From Mesorhizobium tianshanense (GTDB taxonomy: Bacteria; Pseudomonadota; Alphaproteobacteria; Rhizobiales; Rhizobiaceae): 64,000 bases of DNA. The translations under genes and the position numbers were made by a program. Numbering within the stretch: position 1 is the first letter of the stretch; each line of letters opens with the position of its first letter. A model generated the notes under the pieces. It had not been told where the DNA came from. It was given only the letters and a program-made list of their open reading frames with translations, and did not search any database. Positions 31,284-40,184 of the stretch are shown in pieces. The DNA lies in contig NZ_VLKT01000028.1 of assembly GCF_007830515.1 (NCBI RefSeq), forward strand, positions 42,203 to 106,202, given 5' to 3'.

Positions 31284-32858
31284 CTACCTCCCGCCAAGCT
31301 GTTGGGCGAGCATATAGCCCGAGGCAGCACCGGTGCCGGCGCCTGGCCATGTCGCGGCACCTGTGAGATGCAAATTCGTGACCGGCGTGTTCCAGCGCGC
31401 GAAGCCGCGCGCCGGGCGGAAGAGAAAGTTCTGCGCCAAATGGTGGCTGCCGCAGATCTGGTCGCCACCCACGAGGTTGGGGTTCTCGCGTTCGAGGTCG
31501 AGCGGCGAGAACACGGCGCGGCCGAGGATCTTCTGGCGCAGGCCGGGCGCATAGCTCTCGATGATGTCGAGAACGCGCTCGGCGTAGTGTTCCCTAACCT
31601 CGTCCCAGTGAGCCGGCGCGATTGTGCCCGCCGCATCGCCCAGGATTTCGGCGGGCAGCATGCGCACCTGCACCCACAGCACATGCTTGCCTTCCGGCGC
31701 GCGCGACGGATCGATCGCGGTCGGCTGGCCGACGACCAGGACCGGCTCGTCCGGCAGCATGCCCGACATTGCCTGCTGATAGGTCCGCGACATGGCGTCG
31801 AGCGACGGCGACAGATGGACATAGGCGAATTGCCTGAGATCGGCGCCGGCGCGCCAGTCCGGCAAATCGTCCAGCGCCAGATGGATCATCATCGTGCCCG
31901 GCGCGTGGCGGAACTTTTTCATCGCCGTGTCGAAGCCGGCGTCGCCGGAACCATCCGGCAGCAGTCTGCCGGGCAACGCTCCAGGCGCGACGCCGGCGAT
32001 GACGGCCTTGCTGGCGGTATGGGTCTCGCCGGAAGCGAGCCGCACGCCGGTCGCCTTGCCGGCGGCAACCGTGATCTCGGCCACCTCGGCCCCGGTTGCA
32101 ATCTTGCCGCCGGCAGCGGTGACCATGCCCGACAGGGCGCGGATGATGGTGTCGGCGCCGCCCTTGCCGAGCACCATGCCGAAGCACTGGTTGGCCATCG
32201 ATTCCAGATACGGGAACACCGCGCCGCCAGCGATGTCGGGGGCGAAGTCGAGATGCATGCCCCAGGTGGCGAGCGTCGCCCTGACATGCGGCGACTCGAA
32301 ATTCTCCTCCAGCCAGGAGCGGGGTGATGACATCAGCAGGCGGCCTGTGTCGAGCGCGCCGGCAAAACCCTTCTTGCGCCACAGGTTCCAGGCGGTGCCG
32401 GCCAGTACCCGTCCGCCCATCGGCGAGCCCAGCAGCCGGAACAGATGCTCGGCTTCCGCCGGGAAAGCCGCGACCAGCCGGCGCCATGTGGCTGCGTCGG
32501 CCGCGGAAAAAGCTGCCATGCGCGACGCGGTCTTTTCCAGGTCGTTGCTGACGCCAAACCAGCGTCCGTCCGGAAAGGCACTGGCAAAGCAGTCAGCGAC
32601 CGGCGCGAATTCCAGTCCGTGGGTTTTCAATTCATTTGCATATTTCTTGTGAAAGGCCGAGCCGGCGAAGAGGCTCAGATTCATCGCGCCGAAATCGTGC
32701 TTGAAACCGGGCAGCGTGAATTCGCGGGTCTGGACGGCGCCGCCGATCGTTTCGCTACGCTCGAAAATCGCGGTTTTCCAGCCATTGAGCGCCAGATGCG
32801 CGGCGCATGCCAGACTGTTGTGGCCCGCCCCCACGAATATGGCGTCAAACTCGCTCAC
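31284..32858 (-). CDS. NAD(P)/FAD-dependent oxidoreductase, phytoene-dehydrogenase-like (PYROXD2/COG1233 type), copy 1
   Basis: A 524-residue flavoprotein: FAD motif VGAGHNSLACAAHLALNGW, IFERSETIGGAVQTREFTLPGFKHDFG, and the C-terminal FAD segment LHLTGAATWPGAGTGAASGYMLA. The family includes carotenoid desaturases, but no carotenoid genes are present, so it is probably a small-molecule dehydrogenase or oxidase. It is first in the leftward unit with the ABC transporter (103 bp to the binding-protein gene) and divergent from the isatin-hydrolase-like gene. A second family member lies in the rightward unit. Confidence 0.85.
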   Translation of the reverse strand: MSEFDAIFVGAGHNSLACAAHLALNGWKTAIFERSETIGGAVQTREFTLPGFKHDFGAMNLSLFAGSAFHKKYANELKTHGLEFAPVADCFASAFPDGRWFGVSNDLEKTASRMAAFSAADAATWRRLVAAFPAEAEHLFRLLGSPMGGRVLAGTAWNLWRKKGFAGALDTGRLLMSSPRSWLEENFESPHVRATLATWGMHLDFAPDIAGGAVFPYLESMANQCFGMVLGKGGADTIIRALSGMVTAAGGKIATGAEVAEITVAAGKATGVRLASGETHTASKAVIAGVAPGALPGRLLPDGSGDAGFDTAMKKFRHAPGTMMIHLALDDLPDWRAGADLRQFAYVHLSPSLDAMSRTYQQAMSGMLPDEPVLVVGQPTAIDPSRAPEGKHVLWVQVRMLPAEILGDAAGTIAPAHWDEVREHYAERVLDIIESYAPGLRQKILGRAVFSPLDLERENPNLVGGDQICGSHHLAQNFLFRPARGFARWNTPVTNLHLTGAATWPGAGTGAASGYMLAQQLGGR

Positions 32859-32980
32859 GCCCCACCCAACCCATTTCCTTTATGCTTAAAGATAATTGCA
32901 GATGCATATGTTTTCGTCTAGTAGGATATTAAGGGCCGCAACGAGCCTTCAGAGCCATCCAAGAAGAGGGAACAGAGACC
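32859..32980. promoter_or_regulatory. Divergent promoter region between the two catabolic units
   Basis: 122 bp separating start codons of opposite-strand genes, with an AT-rich centre (about 32875-32930). TGCA-GA-TGCA (32897-32906) within ATAATTGCAGATGCATATG is an imperfect inverted repeat and a candidate site for the MarR protein encoded in the rightward unit. No clear -35/-10 pair was identified. Confidence 0.5.
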
Positions 32981-33772
32981 ATGGACACGCAACAACTCCT
33001 CGGCGAGGTCGCCGGCCAGCTTCTTTCAGGCGCCATCCAGGTGGTCGACCTGACTGCGCCGCTTGGGCCTGACACGCCGCTGATCAAGCTGCCGCCGGAA
33101 CTGGCGGTGGACACGCCGAAGATCGAGATCCACGCGATCTCCCATTATGACAAGAATGGACCGTGGTGGGCCTGGAACTGGCTGAAGCTCGGCGAGCATT
33201 CGGGCACGCATTTCGACGCGCCGCAGCACTGGATCACCGGCAAGGATTATCCGGACGGCGCTACCGACACCATTCCGGCGCAGAACTTCGTTGGCCCGGT
33301 CAATGTCATCGACTGCTCGAAGCAGGCCGCCGCCGACCATGACTTCCTGCTCACCGTCGACCACATCAAGGCGTGGGAAGCCGAGCACGGTGCCATCAAC
33401 GCCGGCGAATGGGTGGTGATGCGCACCGACTGGTACAAGCGCAACGGCTCGGAAGCCGAATTCCTCAACGCCGACGAGACCGGCCCGCACACGCCCGGAC
33501 CGACCGCCGAGGCCATCCAGTATCTCATCAGCAAGGACATAAAGGGCTGGGGCAGCGAGACGATCGGTACAGATGCTGGCAAAGCAGGGGGAATGGAGCC
33601 GCCATTCCCGGCGCACAGCCTGATGCACAAGGCCAACCGCTACGGGCTCGCCAGCCTCTGCAACCTCGACCGGCTGCCACCGAAGGGCGCGATCCTGATC
33701 GCGGCACCGCTCAAGATCGAGCACGGCACCGGCAGCCCGATCCGCGCATTGGCGTTGGTGCCCCGCGCTTAA
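32981..33772 (+). CDS. Cyclase-family metal hydrolase, isatin-hydrolase-like
   Basis: A 263-residue member of the kynurenine formamidase/isatin hydrolase (cyclase) family. The metal-binding motif HSGTHFDAPQH is at residues 73-83, directly after PWWAWNWLKLGE, which matches the aromatic pocket segment of isatin hydrolases, and HWITGKDYP follows. Isatin hydrolase opens isatin to isatinate with a Mn-type metal; isatinate is a step towards anthranilate in auxin (IAA) breakdown. Kynurenine-formamidase-like activity is an alternative. It is first in an operon with a flavoprotein, MarR and IorAB, 16 bp before the next gene. Confidence 0.8.
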   Translation: MDTQQLLGEVAGQLLSGAIQVVDLTAPLGPDTPLIKLPPELAVDTPKIEIHAISHYDKNGPWWAWNWLKLGEHSGTHFDAPQHWITGKDYPDGATDTIPAQNFVGPVNVIDCSKQAAADHDFLLTVDHIKAWEAEHGAINAGEWVVMRTDWYKRNGSEAEFLNADETGPHTPGPTAEAIQYLISKDIKGWGSETIGTDAGKAGGMEPPFPAHSLMHKANRYGLASLCNLDRLPPKGAILIAAPLKIEHGTGSPIRALALVPRA

Positions 33773-33788
33773 GCGACAGGCCACGACG

Positions 33789-35360
33789 ATGAGCGATATC
33801 GATCACATCATCGTCGGCAGCGGCATCAACGCGCTGGTCTGCGCGGCGATGCTCGGCGGCAAGGGAGCGAAGGTGCTGGTGCTCGAGCGCAACGACCGCA
33901 TCGGCGGCTGCGTGCGCACCGAGGAGATCACCGCGCCCGGCTTCATCCACGACGTGATGGCGACGACCTTCGTGCTGTTCATCACCTCGCCGGCCTATGC
34001 GGCGCTGGGCAAGGACCTGGCGCGGCATGGTCTGGAGTTCTGCAACACCGGTACGCCCACCGGCGTGCTGCGGCCGGACGGCAGCCATGCCGTCCTGCGC
34101 ACCGACCGCGCCGCCAATGTCGCGGCGGCCAATGCGCTTGCCGCGGGCGACGGCGACCGGCACGGCAGCGATGTCGGTGAGATCGAACGCAATGCCGGCC
34201 TGCTGTTCGGCCTGCTCGGCGGCAGCCTGTGGTCTTATCCCACGACCAGGCTGCTGGCGGGCGAAGCCTGGCGGCGCGGCCCGCGCGGCCTTGCCGGCTT
34301 TCTCGGCCAGGCGCTGGTGCCGGCGCGCGGCTGGCTGGAAAGCACCTATCAATCCGAAACCACCCGCGCGCTCTGGGCTCCCTGGGTCCTGCATGCCGGC
34401 CTCGGACCCGAAGATGCGTTTTCCGGCCAGATCGCCAAGGTCATCGCCTTTGCGCTTGAAGCCGCCGGCGCGCCGATCGTCAAGGGCGGCGCCAGCAACC
34501 TGCTGGCCGCTTTCGAGGCGCTGATCAAGGAGCGCGGCGGCGTGATCCGGACGGAAGCGGACGTTGCCTCCATCATCCAGAGCGGCGGCCGTGCAACCGG
34601 CGTGCGGCTGGCTTCGGGCGAAACGGTCACCGCGAACAAGAGCGTGATCTGCTCGGTCACGCCGACCCAGCTTTATGGGCGGCTGCTCGGCGACGCGGCC
34701 CCGAAATCCGAGGTCGAAGCAGCGCAAAAATACCGCTACGGCAAGGGTAATTTCCAGATCCACTACGCGTTGGACAAGCCGCCCGCATGGCGCGGCGACG
34801 GCTTGGACAAGGTCGCGCTGCTGCACCTGACGCCCGGACTCGACGGGGTGTCGAAAGCTTGCAACGAGGCGGTGCGCGGCATGCTGCCGGAGGTGCCGAC
34901 CATCTGCGTCGGCCAGCCGCATGCGCTCGATCCATCGCGCTGTCCGGACGGCAAGGCGATCCTGTGGCTGCAGCTGCCCGAGGCGCCACGCCATATCAAG
35001 GGCGATGCTGCCGGTAAACTCGCGATGCCGGCGGACGGCCGCTGGACCGAAGCATTGCGCGAAGCCTATGCCGACCGTGCCGAAGCCATCCTCGCCAGCC
35101 ATATCGACGGGTTCAAGGACAGCGTCATCGCACGCCGTGCCTATTCGCCGGCCGATCTGGAAGCGATGAACGTCAATCTGGTCGGCGGCGATCCCTATGG
35201 CGGCGCCTCGACCATCGACCAGTCGTTCCTGTGGCGGCCGTCCAAGACGAGCCGCAACCACGACACCGGGGTCAAGGGCCTCTACCATATCGGCGCTTCG
35301 ACCCATCCCGGCGCGGGCTTGGGCGGCGGTTCCGGCTTCCTGCTGGCGGGGAGGCTGTGA
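33789..35360 (+). CDS. NAD(P)/FAD-dependent oxidoreductase, phytoene-dehydrogenase-like (PYROXD2/COG1233 type), copy 2
   Basis: A 523-residue flavoprotein similar in length and layout to the copy at 31.3-32.9 kb. It has FAD motif VGSGINALVCAAMLGGKGA, LERNDRIGGCVRTEEITAPGFIHDV and C-terminal YHIGASTHPGAGLGGGSGFLLAG. The two share family-wide segments (for example GVRLASGET and the NLVGGD region) but differ widely elsewhere, so they are old paralogues rather than a recent duplication. It may oxidise an indolic or aryl intermediate. The stop overlaps the MarR start (TGATG). Confidence 0.85.
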   Translation: MSDIDHIIVGSGINALVCAAMLGGKGAKVLVLERNDRIGGCVRTEEITAPGFIHDVMATTFVLFITSPAYAALGKDLARHGLEFCNTGTPTGVLRPDGSHAVLRTDRAANVAAANALAAGDGDRHGSDVGEIERNAGLLFGLLGGSLWSYPTTRLLAGEAWRRGPRGLAGFLGQALVPARGWLESTYQSETTRALWAPWVLHAGLGPEDAFSGQIAKVIAFALEAAGAPIVKGGASNLLAAFEALIKERGGVIRTEADVASIIQSGGRATGVRLASGETVTANKSVICSVTPTQLYGRLLGDAAPKSEVEAAQKYRYGKGNFQIHYALDKPPAWRGDGLDKVALLHLTPGLDGVSKACNEAVRGMLPEVPTICVGQPHALDPSRCPDGKAILWLQLPEAPRHIKGDAAGKLAMPADGRWTEALREAYADRAEAILASHIDGFKDSVIARRAYSPADLEAMNVNLVGGDPYGGASTIDQSFLWRPSKTSRNHDTGVKGLYHIGASTHPGAGLGGGSGFLLAGRL

Positions 35361-35839
35361 TGGAACAGAAGGTTGAAAAGCGCCAGCGCATCTCGACACT
35401 GGGTCAGATCGGCCTGCAGCAATTCGCGCCCTATCTGATGAACCGCATCATGGGCCGCTACAACGCCACCTTGCGCGACGATTTCCGCAAGCAGGGCCTG
35501 ACCATTCCGCAGGTGCGCACGCTGGCCGTGCTGTCGGTCACCGACGGCGTCACGGTCAACGATCTCTCGGTCTATACGGTCATCGAACAATCCACCTTGA
35601 GCAGGACGCTCGACACGCTGGAAGGGCAGGGATTTGTGCGGCGGGAGCAGGGCGTCACCGACAGCCGCATCCGCCATGTATTCCTGACCGACGAGGGTCG
35701 CGCCGAGTTCACCCGCGCCTGGCCGGCCATGCATGACGCGTTCGAGGCTATGTTCGACGATGTCGACGATGCCGAATACGCGGCGCTGATCGCGACGCTG
35801 CAGAAGATGCTGAAGAACATTCGCAAGCACGACATTTGA
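35360..35839 (+). CDS. MarR-family transcriptional regulator
   Basis: A 159-residue winged-helix protein: PQVRTLAVLSVTDGVTVNDLSVYTVIEQSTLSRTLDTLEGQGFVRREQ (read as adjoining segments) is the HTH, and DSRIRHVFLTDEGR is the wing. ATG at 35360 overlaps the flavoprotein stop by 1 base. Likely a ligand-responsive repressor of this operon and perhaps of the divergent transporter unit. It is not closely similar to the MarR at 21.7 kb by eye. Confidence 0.88.
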   Translation: MEQKVEKRQRISTLGQIGLQQFAPYLMNRIMGRYNATLRDDFRKQGLTIPQVRTLAVLSVTDGVTVNDLSVYTVIEQSTLSRTLDTLEGQGFVRREQGVTDSRIRHVFLTDEGRAEFTRAWPAMHDAFEAMFDDVDDAEYAALIATLQKMLKNIRKHDI

Positions 35840-35887
35840 CGATCTCACGCGCCGCCAAATTTCGGCGGTAACGGAAGGAGCCAAAAA

Positions 35888-38041
35888 ATGGCCGAACGGT
35901 CTTTTGCCAAGGAAGTCGAGAAGCTCAGGGTCGGCGCCGGCGAGGAGTTTTCCGGCGAGGGCATTCTCGCCATCACCAAGGCGCTGCTGCAATGCGGCGT
36001 CGGCTATGTCGGCGGCTATCAGGGCGCGCCGATCAGCCATCTGATGGACGTACTGGCCGACGCGCAGGACATTCTGGGCGAGCTCGGCGTGCATTTCGAG
36101 GCGAGCGCCTCGGAAGCAACCGCCACCGCCATGCTGGCGGCCTCGGTGCATTATCCGATCCGGGGTGCGGCGACTTTCAAGTCGACGGTCGGCACCAATG
36201 TCGCCTCGGACGCGCTCGCCAACCTCGCCTCCGGCGGCGTCACCGGCGGCGCGCTGATCATTGTCGGCGAGGATTACGGCGAGGGCTCCTCGATCATGCA
36301 GGAGCGCAGCCATGCCTTTGCCATGAAGAGCCAGGTCTGGCTGCTCGACCCACGGCCGAACCTGCCGTCGATCGTCAAGGCGGTGGAGGACGGCTTCGAG
36401 CTTTCCGAGATTTCCAACACGCCGGTCATGCTGCAGGTCCGCATCCGCTGCTGCCATGTCCACGGTCATTTCATCGCCAAGGACAACAAGCGGCCGGCGA
36501 TGACTGTGGCCGATGCGCTGGAAGCGCCGCGCCGCGACACCGGCCGCATCGTGCTGCCGCCAGCCTCCTTCCTGCATGAGAAGGAGAAGGTCCAGAAACG
36601 CTGGCCGGCGGCGGTGGATTTCATCCGCACCAACAAGATCAATGAGTTCTTCGGGCCGGAACATGGCTCGGTCGGCATCGTCATGCAGGGCGGCATGTAC
36701 AATTCGGTCATCCGGGCACTGCAGCGCCTCGGCTTGGCCGATACTTATGGTGTGACAGACGTACCGCTCTATGTGCTCAACGCCGTCTATCCGCTGGTCG
36801 ACGACGAGTTCCTGTCCTTCTGCGAAGGCAAGGACGCCGTGCTCGTCGTCGAGGAAGGCCAGCCCAACTATATCGAGCAGGCCTTTGCCGCGATGCTGCA
36901 CAAGGCCGGGCGCGGCACCAAGCTCGTCGGCAAGGAACATCTGCCGATGGCCGGCGAATATACCGGTCAGGTCATGCTCGACGGCATCGGATCGTTCCTG
37001 CGTGCCACCATCCCGCATCTGCTGCCGAGCGAGGTCCGCGCGCCCAACAAGATCGGCGACGGGCTCGATACCGCCGACCTGATCAACGTCGTACCGGGCC
37101 GTCCGCCCGGCTTCTGCGTCGGCTGTCCGGAACGGCCGATCTTCGCCGCCACCAAGCTGGTTGAGCAGGAACTCGGCAAGCACCACATCGCCTCCGACAT
37201 CGGCTGCCATCTGTTTTCGATCATGCCGCCCTTCGAGCTCGGCGCCACCACCATGGGCTACGGGCTGGGGCCGGCTTCGGCCTCGGCCTTCAATTCCCCC
37301 GACGCCAAGCGCCGCTCGATCTCCTTCGTCGGCGACGGCGGCTTCTGGCACAACGGCCTGACCTCGTCGATCGGCAATGCCGTGTTCAACAAGAATGACG
37401 GCGTCATCGTCATCGTCGACAACTTTTATTCGGCGGCGACGGGAGGGCAGGACATTCTCTCGTCCCGCGCGGGCAACAAGACGAAATCGACCAAGCACCC
37501 GATCACCGAGGCGGTGAAGGGCATGGGCGTCAAATGGCTGCGCCACATCGACCGCACCTACGATGTCGGCAAAATGCAGGCCACGCTGCGCGAGGCGCTG
37601 ACGACGGACGAGAAGGGCCCGAAAGTCATCGTCGCCTCGTCCGAATGCATGCTCAACCGGCAGCGCCGCGAGAAGCCGCTGATCGACAAGGCGATCAAGG
37701 GCGGGACAAGGATCGTCAAGCCGAAATTCGGTGTCGACGAGGACATCTGCACGGGCGACCATGCCTGCATGCGGCTGTCCGGCTGCCCGTCGCTTTCGGT
37801 CAAGTCGCTGGACGATCCGCTACGCGACGACCCGGTGGCGCATATCGACCAGAGCTGCGTCGGTTGCGGCAATTGCGGCGAGGTTGCCGATGCGGCAGTG
37901 CTGTGCCCGTCCTTCTACCGCGCCGACGTGGTGCACAACCCCAGCCGTTGGGACCGTTTCCTGGAGGCCGCGCGTCGCGCCACGATCGGCCTGTTGCAGC
38001 GGCGCCGCGAAAGCCGGCGCCTGATGTTCGCCGATGCTTGA
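35888..38041 (+). CDS. iorA: Indolepyruvate oxidoreductase subunit alpha (IorA-like)
   Basis: A 717-residue TPP-dependent 2-oxoacid oxidoreductase: pyrimidine-binding domain at the N-terminus (GGYQGAPISHLMDVL), TPP domain with FVGDGGFWHNGLTSSIGNAV, and a C-terminal two-cluster ferredoxin domain. The second cluster has C657-x2-C-x2-C663 and C673. The first has C621-TG-D624-x2-C627-x5-C633, with Asp where Cys is usual. IorA/IorB convert indolepyruvate or related arylpyruvates to aryl-acetyl-CoA. AAGGAG precedes the ATG. The gene overlaps iorB by 8 bp. Confidence 0.9.
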   Translation: MAERSFAKEVEKLRVGAGEEFSGEGILAITKALLQCGVGYVGGYQGAPISHLMDVLADAQDILGELGVHFEASASEATATAMLAASVHYPIRGAATFKSTVGTNVASDALANLASGGVTGGALIIVGEDYGEGSSIMQERSHAFAMKSQVWLLDPRPNLPSIVKAVEDGFELSEISNTPVMLQVRIRCCHVHGHFIAKDNKRPAMTVADALEAPRRDTGRIVLPPASFLHEKEKVQKRWPAAVDFIRTNKINEFFGPEHGSVGIVMQGGMYNSVIRALQRLGLADTYGVTDVPLYVLNAVYPLVDDEFLSFCEGKDAVLVVEEGQPNYIEQAFAAMLHKAGRGTKLVGKEHLPMAGEYTGQVMLDGIGSFLRATIPHLLPSEVRAPNKIGDGLDTADLINVVPGRPPGFCVGCPERPIFAATKLVEQELGKHHIASDIGCHLFSIMPPFELGATTMGYGLGPASASAFNSPDAKRRSISFVGDGGFWHNGLTSSIGNAVFNKNDGVIVIVDNFYSAATGGQDILSSRAGNKTKSTKHPITEAVKGMGVKWLRHIDRTYDVGKMQATLREALTTDEKGPKVIVASSECMLNRQRREKPLIDKAIKGGTRIVKPKFGVDEDICTGDHACMRLSGCPSLSVKSLDDPLRDDPVAHIDQSCVGCGNCGEVADAAVLCPSFYRADVVHNPSRWDRFLEAARRATIGLLQRRRESRRLMFADA

Positions 38042-39647
38042 CGCCGTCCCCTCATCGCGCTCGAAAGCCGGCGCTCCCGAAGACGAGCGCGTCATCAAGC
38101 TTGCCGTGCTGGCGGTCGGCGGCCAGGGCGGCGGCGTGCTGGCAGACTGGATCACCGACGTCGCCGAGCGCAACGGTTATGTTGCGCAATCGACCTCGGT
38201 CGCCGGCGTCGCCCAGCGCACCGGCGCCACCATCTACTATGTCGAAATGTGCCGCGACACCGGCCGCTTGCCGGTCTTCGCGCTGTCACCCTCGCAGGGC
38301 GACGTCGACATCTTGATCGCGGCCGAACTGATGGAAGCCGGCCGTGCCATCATCCGCGGCTTCGTCACGCCCGAGCGCACGACGCTGATCGCCTCGTCGC
38401 ACCGCATCGCCGCCGTGTCGGAAAAGATCGAGCCCGGCGACGGCCGCGCCTCGTCGTCAAAAGTGCATGCGACGGCGGAAACCGCGGCCAAGCGCTTCAT
38501 CGCCTTCGACATGGAGAAGATCGCCGCCGACAACGGTTCGATGATCTCGGCCAGCCTGCTCGGCGCGCTGGCGGGGTCCGACGCCTTGCCGTTCACGCGC
38601 GAGAGCTATGAGCAGGCGGTCAGTGCCGGCGGCCGCGGCGTGAAGGCCAGTCTCGCCGCCTTCGTCGCGTCCTTTGATCGCGCGCGTGGCATCACGAACA
38701 CGCCACCTCCGGGCGACAAGATCGCAGGGCCGAAAGCTGCCGAAACCGGCTCGGGCGCGGCGGCAAAGGTGAGCGGCCCGGAAAACCTGCTGAAGGGCTG
38801 GCAGGACCTTGCGGCGCGCGTCGATGCGCTGCCGCTTCCCGCGCGCGACATGGCGTTTCGCGGTCTGAAAAAAGTCGTCGACTATCAGGACATCGCCTAT
38901 GGCGGCGAGTATCTCGACCGCCTCGACCGCGCCGTCGCGCTGGACAATGCCGATGGCTATGGGGCCGAACATGCCTACGCGCTGTCGATCGCAGCGGCAA
39001 AGCATCTGGCCAACGCCATGTGTTACGACGACATGATCCGCGTCGCCGACCTGAAGACGCGTTCGACGCGCGACCTACGCGTGCGCCGCGAGGTCGGCGT
39101 CAAGGACGGTTCGATCCTGCAGGTGACCGAATATTTCCATCCGCGCATCGAGGAGTTCTGCGGCACGCTGCCGGCCGGGCTGGGCAGCTACATCGAGGCG
39201 CGGCCGAAGCTTGCCGCCTTTCTCGACCGCCGCATCAATCGCGGCCGGCGCATCCGCACCGACAGTTTTGCCGGTTTTGCCGCGCTGTGGTTCATCGGCG
39301 GCCTGCGCCGCTGGCGCCGCCGCCTGCTGCGCCACAGGGTCGAGACCGCGCATCTCGAGCGCTGGTACGCGCTGGCGCTCGGCCATGTCAGGGAAGACTA
39401 CGGACTTGCCGTCGAAATCCTCAACTGCCGCCGGCTGATCAAGGGCTACAGCGACACCCACGCCCGCGCCCAGTCGAAATTCGACCGGGTGCTGTCGGCG
39501 CTCGACCTGGTCAAGGGCCGCGCCGATGCCGCCGACTGGATCAGGCGCCTGCGCGAATCAGCGTTGAAGGACGAGAAGGGTGACATGCTCGATGGCGCGC
39601 TGAAAACGGTGGCAACGCTGGGAGATGGCCCCGTCCCATCCGCTTGA
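38034..39647 (+). CDS. iorB: Indolepyruvate oxidoreductase subunit beta with large C-terminal extension (IorB-like)
   Basis: A 537-residue protein. Residues about 20-215 are the gamma-type 2-oxoacid oxidoreductase domain (LAVLAVGGQGGGVLADWI, SVAGVAQRTGATIYYVEM). Residues about 245-525 are an extra domain, corresponding to what is called DUF6537 in Pfam as far as I can judge, with RVDALPLPARDMAFRGLKKVVDYQD and HARAQSKFDRVLSAL. Archaeal IorB is only about 200 residues, so the fusion marks the aerobic bacterial type. It overlaps iorA and is last in the operon. Confidence 0.88.
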   Translation: MLDAVPSSRSKAGAPEDERVIKLAVLAVGGQGGGVLADWITDVAERNGYVAQSTSVAGVAQRTGATIYYVEMCRDTGRLPVFALSPSQGDVDILIAAELMEAGRAIIRGFVTPERTTLIASSHRIAAVSEKIEPGDGRASSSKVHATAETAAKRFIAFDMEKIAADNGSMISASLLGALAGSDALPFTRESYEQAVSAGGRGVKASLAAFVASFDRARGITNTPPPGDKIAGPKAAETGSGAAAKVSGPENLLKGWQDLAARVDALPLPARDMAFRGLKKVVDYQDIAYGGEYLDRLDRAVALDNADGYGAEHAYALSIAAAKHLANAMCYDDMIRVADLKTRSTRDLRVRREVGVKDGSILQVTEYFHPRIEEFCGTLPAGLGSYIEARPKLAAFLDRRINRGRRIRTDSFAGFAALWFIGGLRRWRRRLLRHRVETAHLERWYALALGHVREDYGLAVEILNCRRLIKGYSDTHARAQSKFDRVLSALDLVKGRADAADWIRRLRESALKDEKGDMLDGALKTVATLGDGPVPSA

Positions 39648-39728
39648 CCAGTGAGATCGGAATAACTCCAGACCAACGCCCCCACACCGGAGGAGTGCAA
39701 CGGCGACCGCCTACCCCCGGCAAAAGCC

Positions 39729-40184
39729 TTAGCAAGTGACAAGGTCTGTGTGGCCGAAGCCCTTGGAGTAATCGAGCACCGAGATGACCGTCGGCGTGAC
39801 GCGGAATATGCGGACATCCTCCGGGGTCGGCATCGGAACAGGCAGGGGCGCGACCTGCTCAGGATACTTCAGCGGAAGCATGCCCAAGACCTTGGCCGCT
39901 TCGGCCGGATCAGCCACCGCTTTCGCGTGCGCCGCCATGGACAGGCCGGTAATCGCCATCAAATCCGGAGTGTCGTGATCAATCGTCACCGACACCCGAT
40001 CATCGCGCGCCAGATTCGCTGCCTTTTGGCTGTCCAAGCCGCAGAGGAAGTAGAGGGCGAGGCCTTCGTTCACATAACCGACGGTCGTCGCCTGCGGCCA
40101 GCCATCCGGCCTTAGCGTGGCGATCGTCATGATCCGGTGTTGGTCCAACAGCGTCAGGATCTTCTTTTTGAGCTCTTCGTCCAT
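39729..40184 (-). CDS. Pyridoxamine 5'-phosphate oxidase-family FMN-binding protein
   Basis: A 151-residue split-barrel flavin protein: ILTLLDQHRIMTIATLRPDGWPQATTVGYVNEGLALYFLC, then SVTIDHDTPDLMAITGLSM. Many relatives are general flavin or F420-type reductases of unknown substrate. ATG at 40184 follows GGAG by 7 bases; a 14-residue longer form is not supported. It converges on iorB and has no operon partner. Confidence 0.82.
   Translation of the reverse strand: MDEELKKKILTLLDQHRIMTIATLRPDGWPQATTVGYVNEGLALYFLCGLDSQKAANLARDDRVSVTIDHDTPDLMAITGLSMAAHAKAVADPAEAAKVLGMLPLKYPEQVAPLPVPMPTPEDVRIFRVTPTVISVLDYSKGFGHTDLVTC

Noticed and set aside
31284..35360. Carotenoid biosynthesis island suggested by two phytoene-dehydrogenase-like genes
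   Set aside because: No phytoene synthase, cyclase or GGPP synthase is present, and the neighbours are aromatic-catabolism and transport genes.
35282..37762. 826-codon minus-strand frame antisense to MarR and iorA
   Set aside because: Shadow of iorA; no recognisable domain and biased composition.
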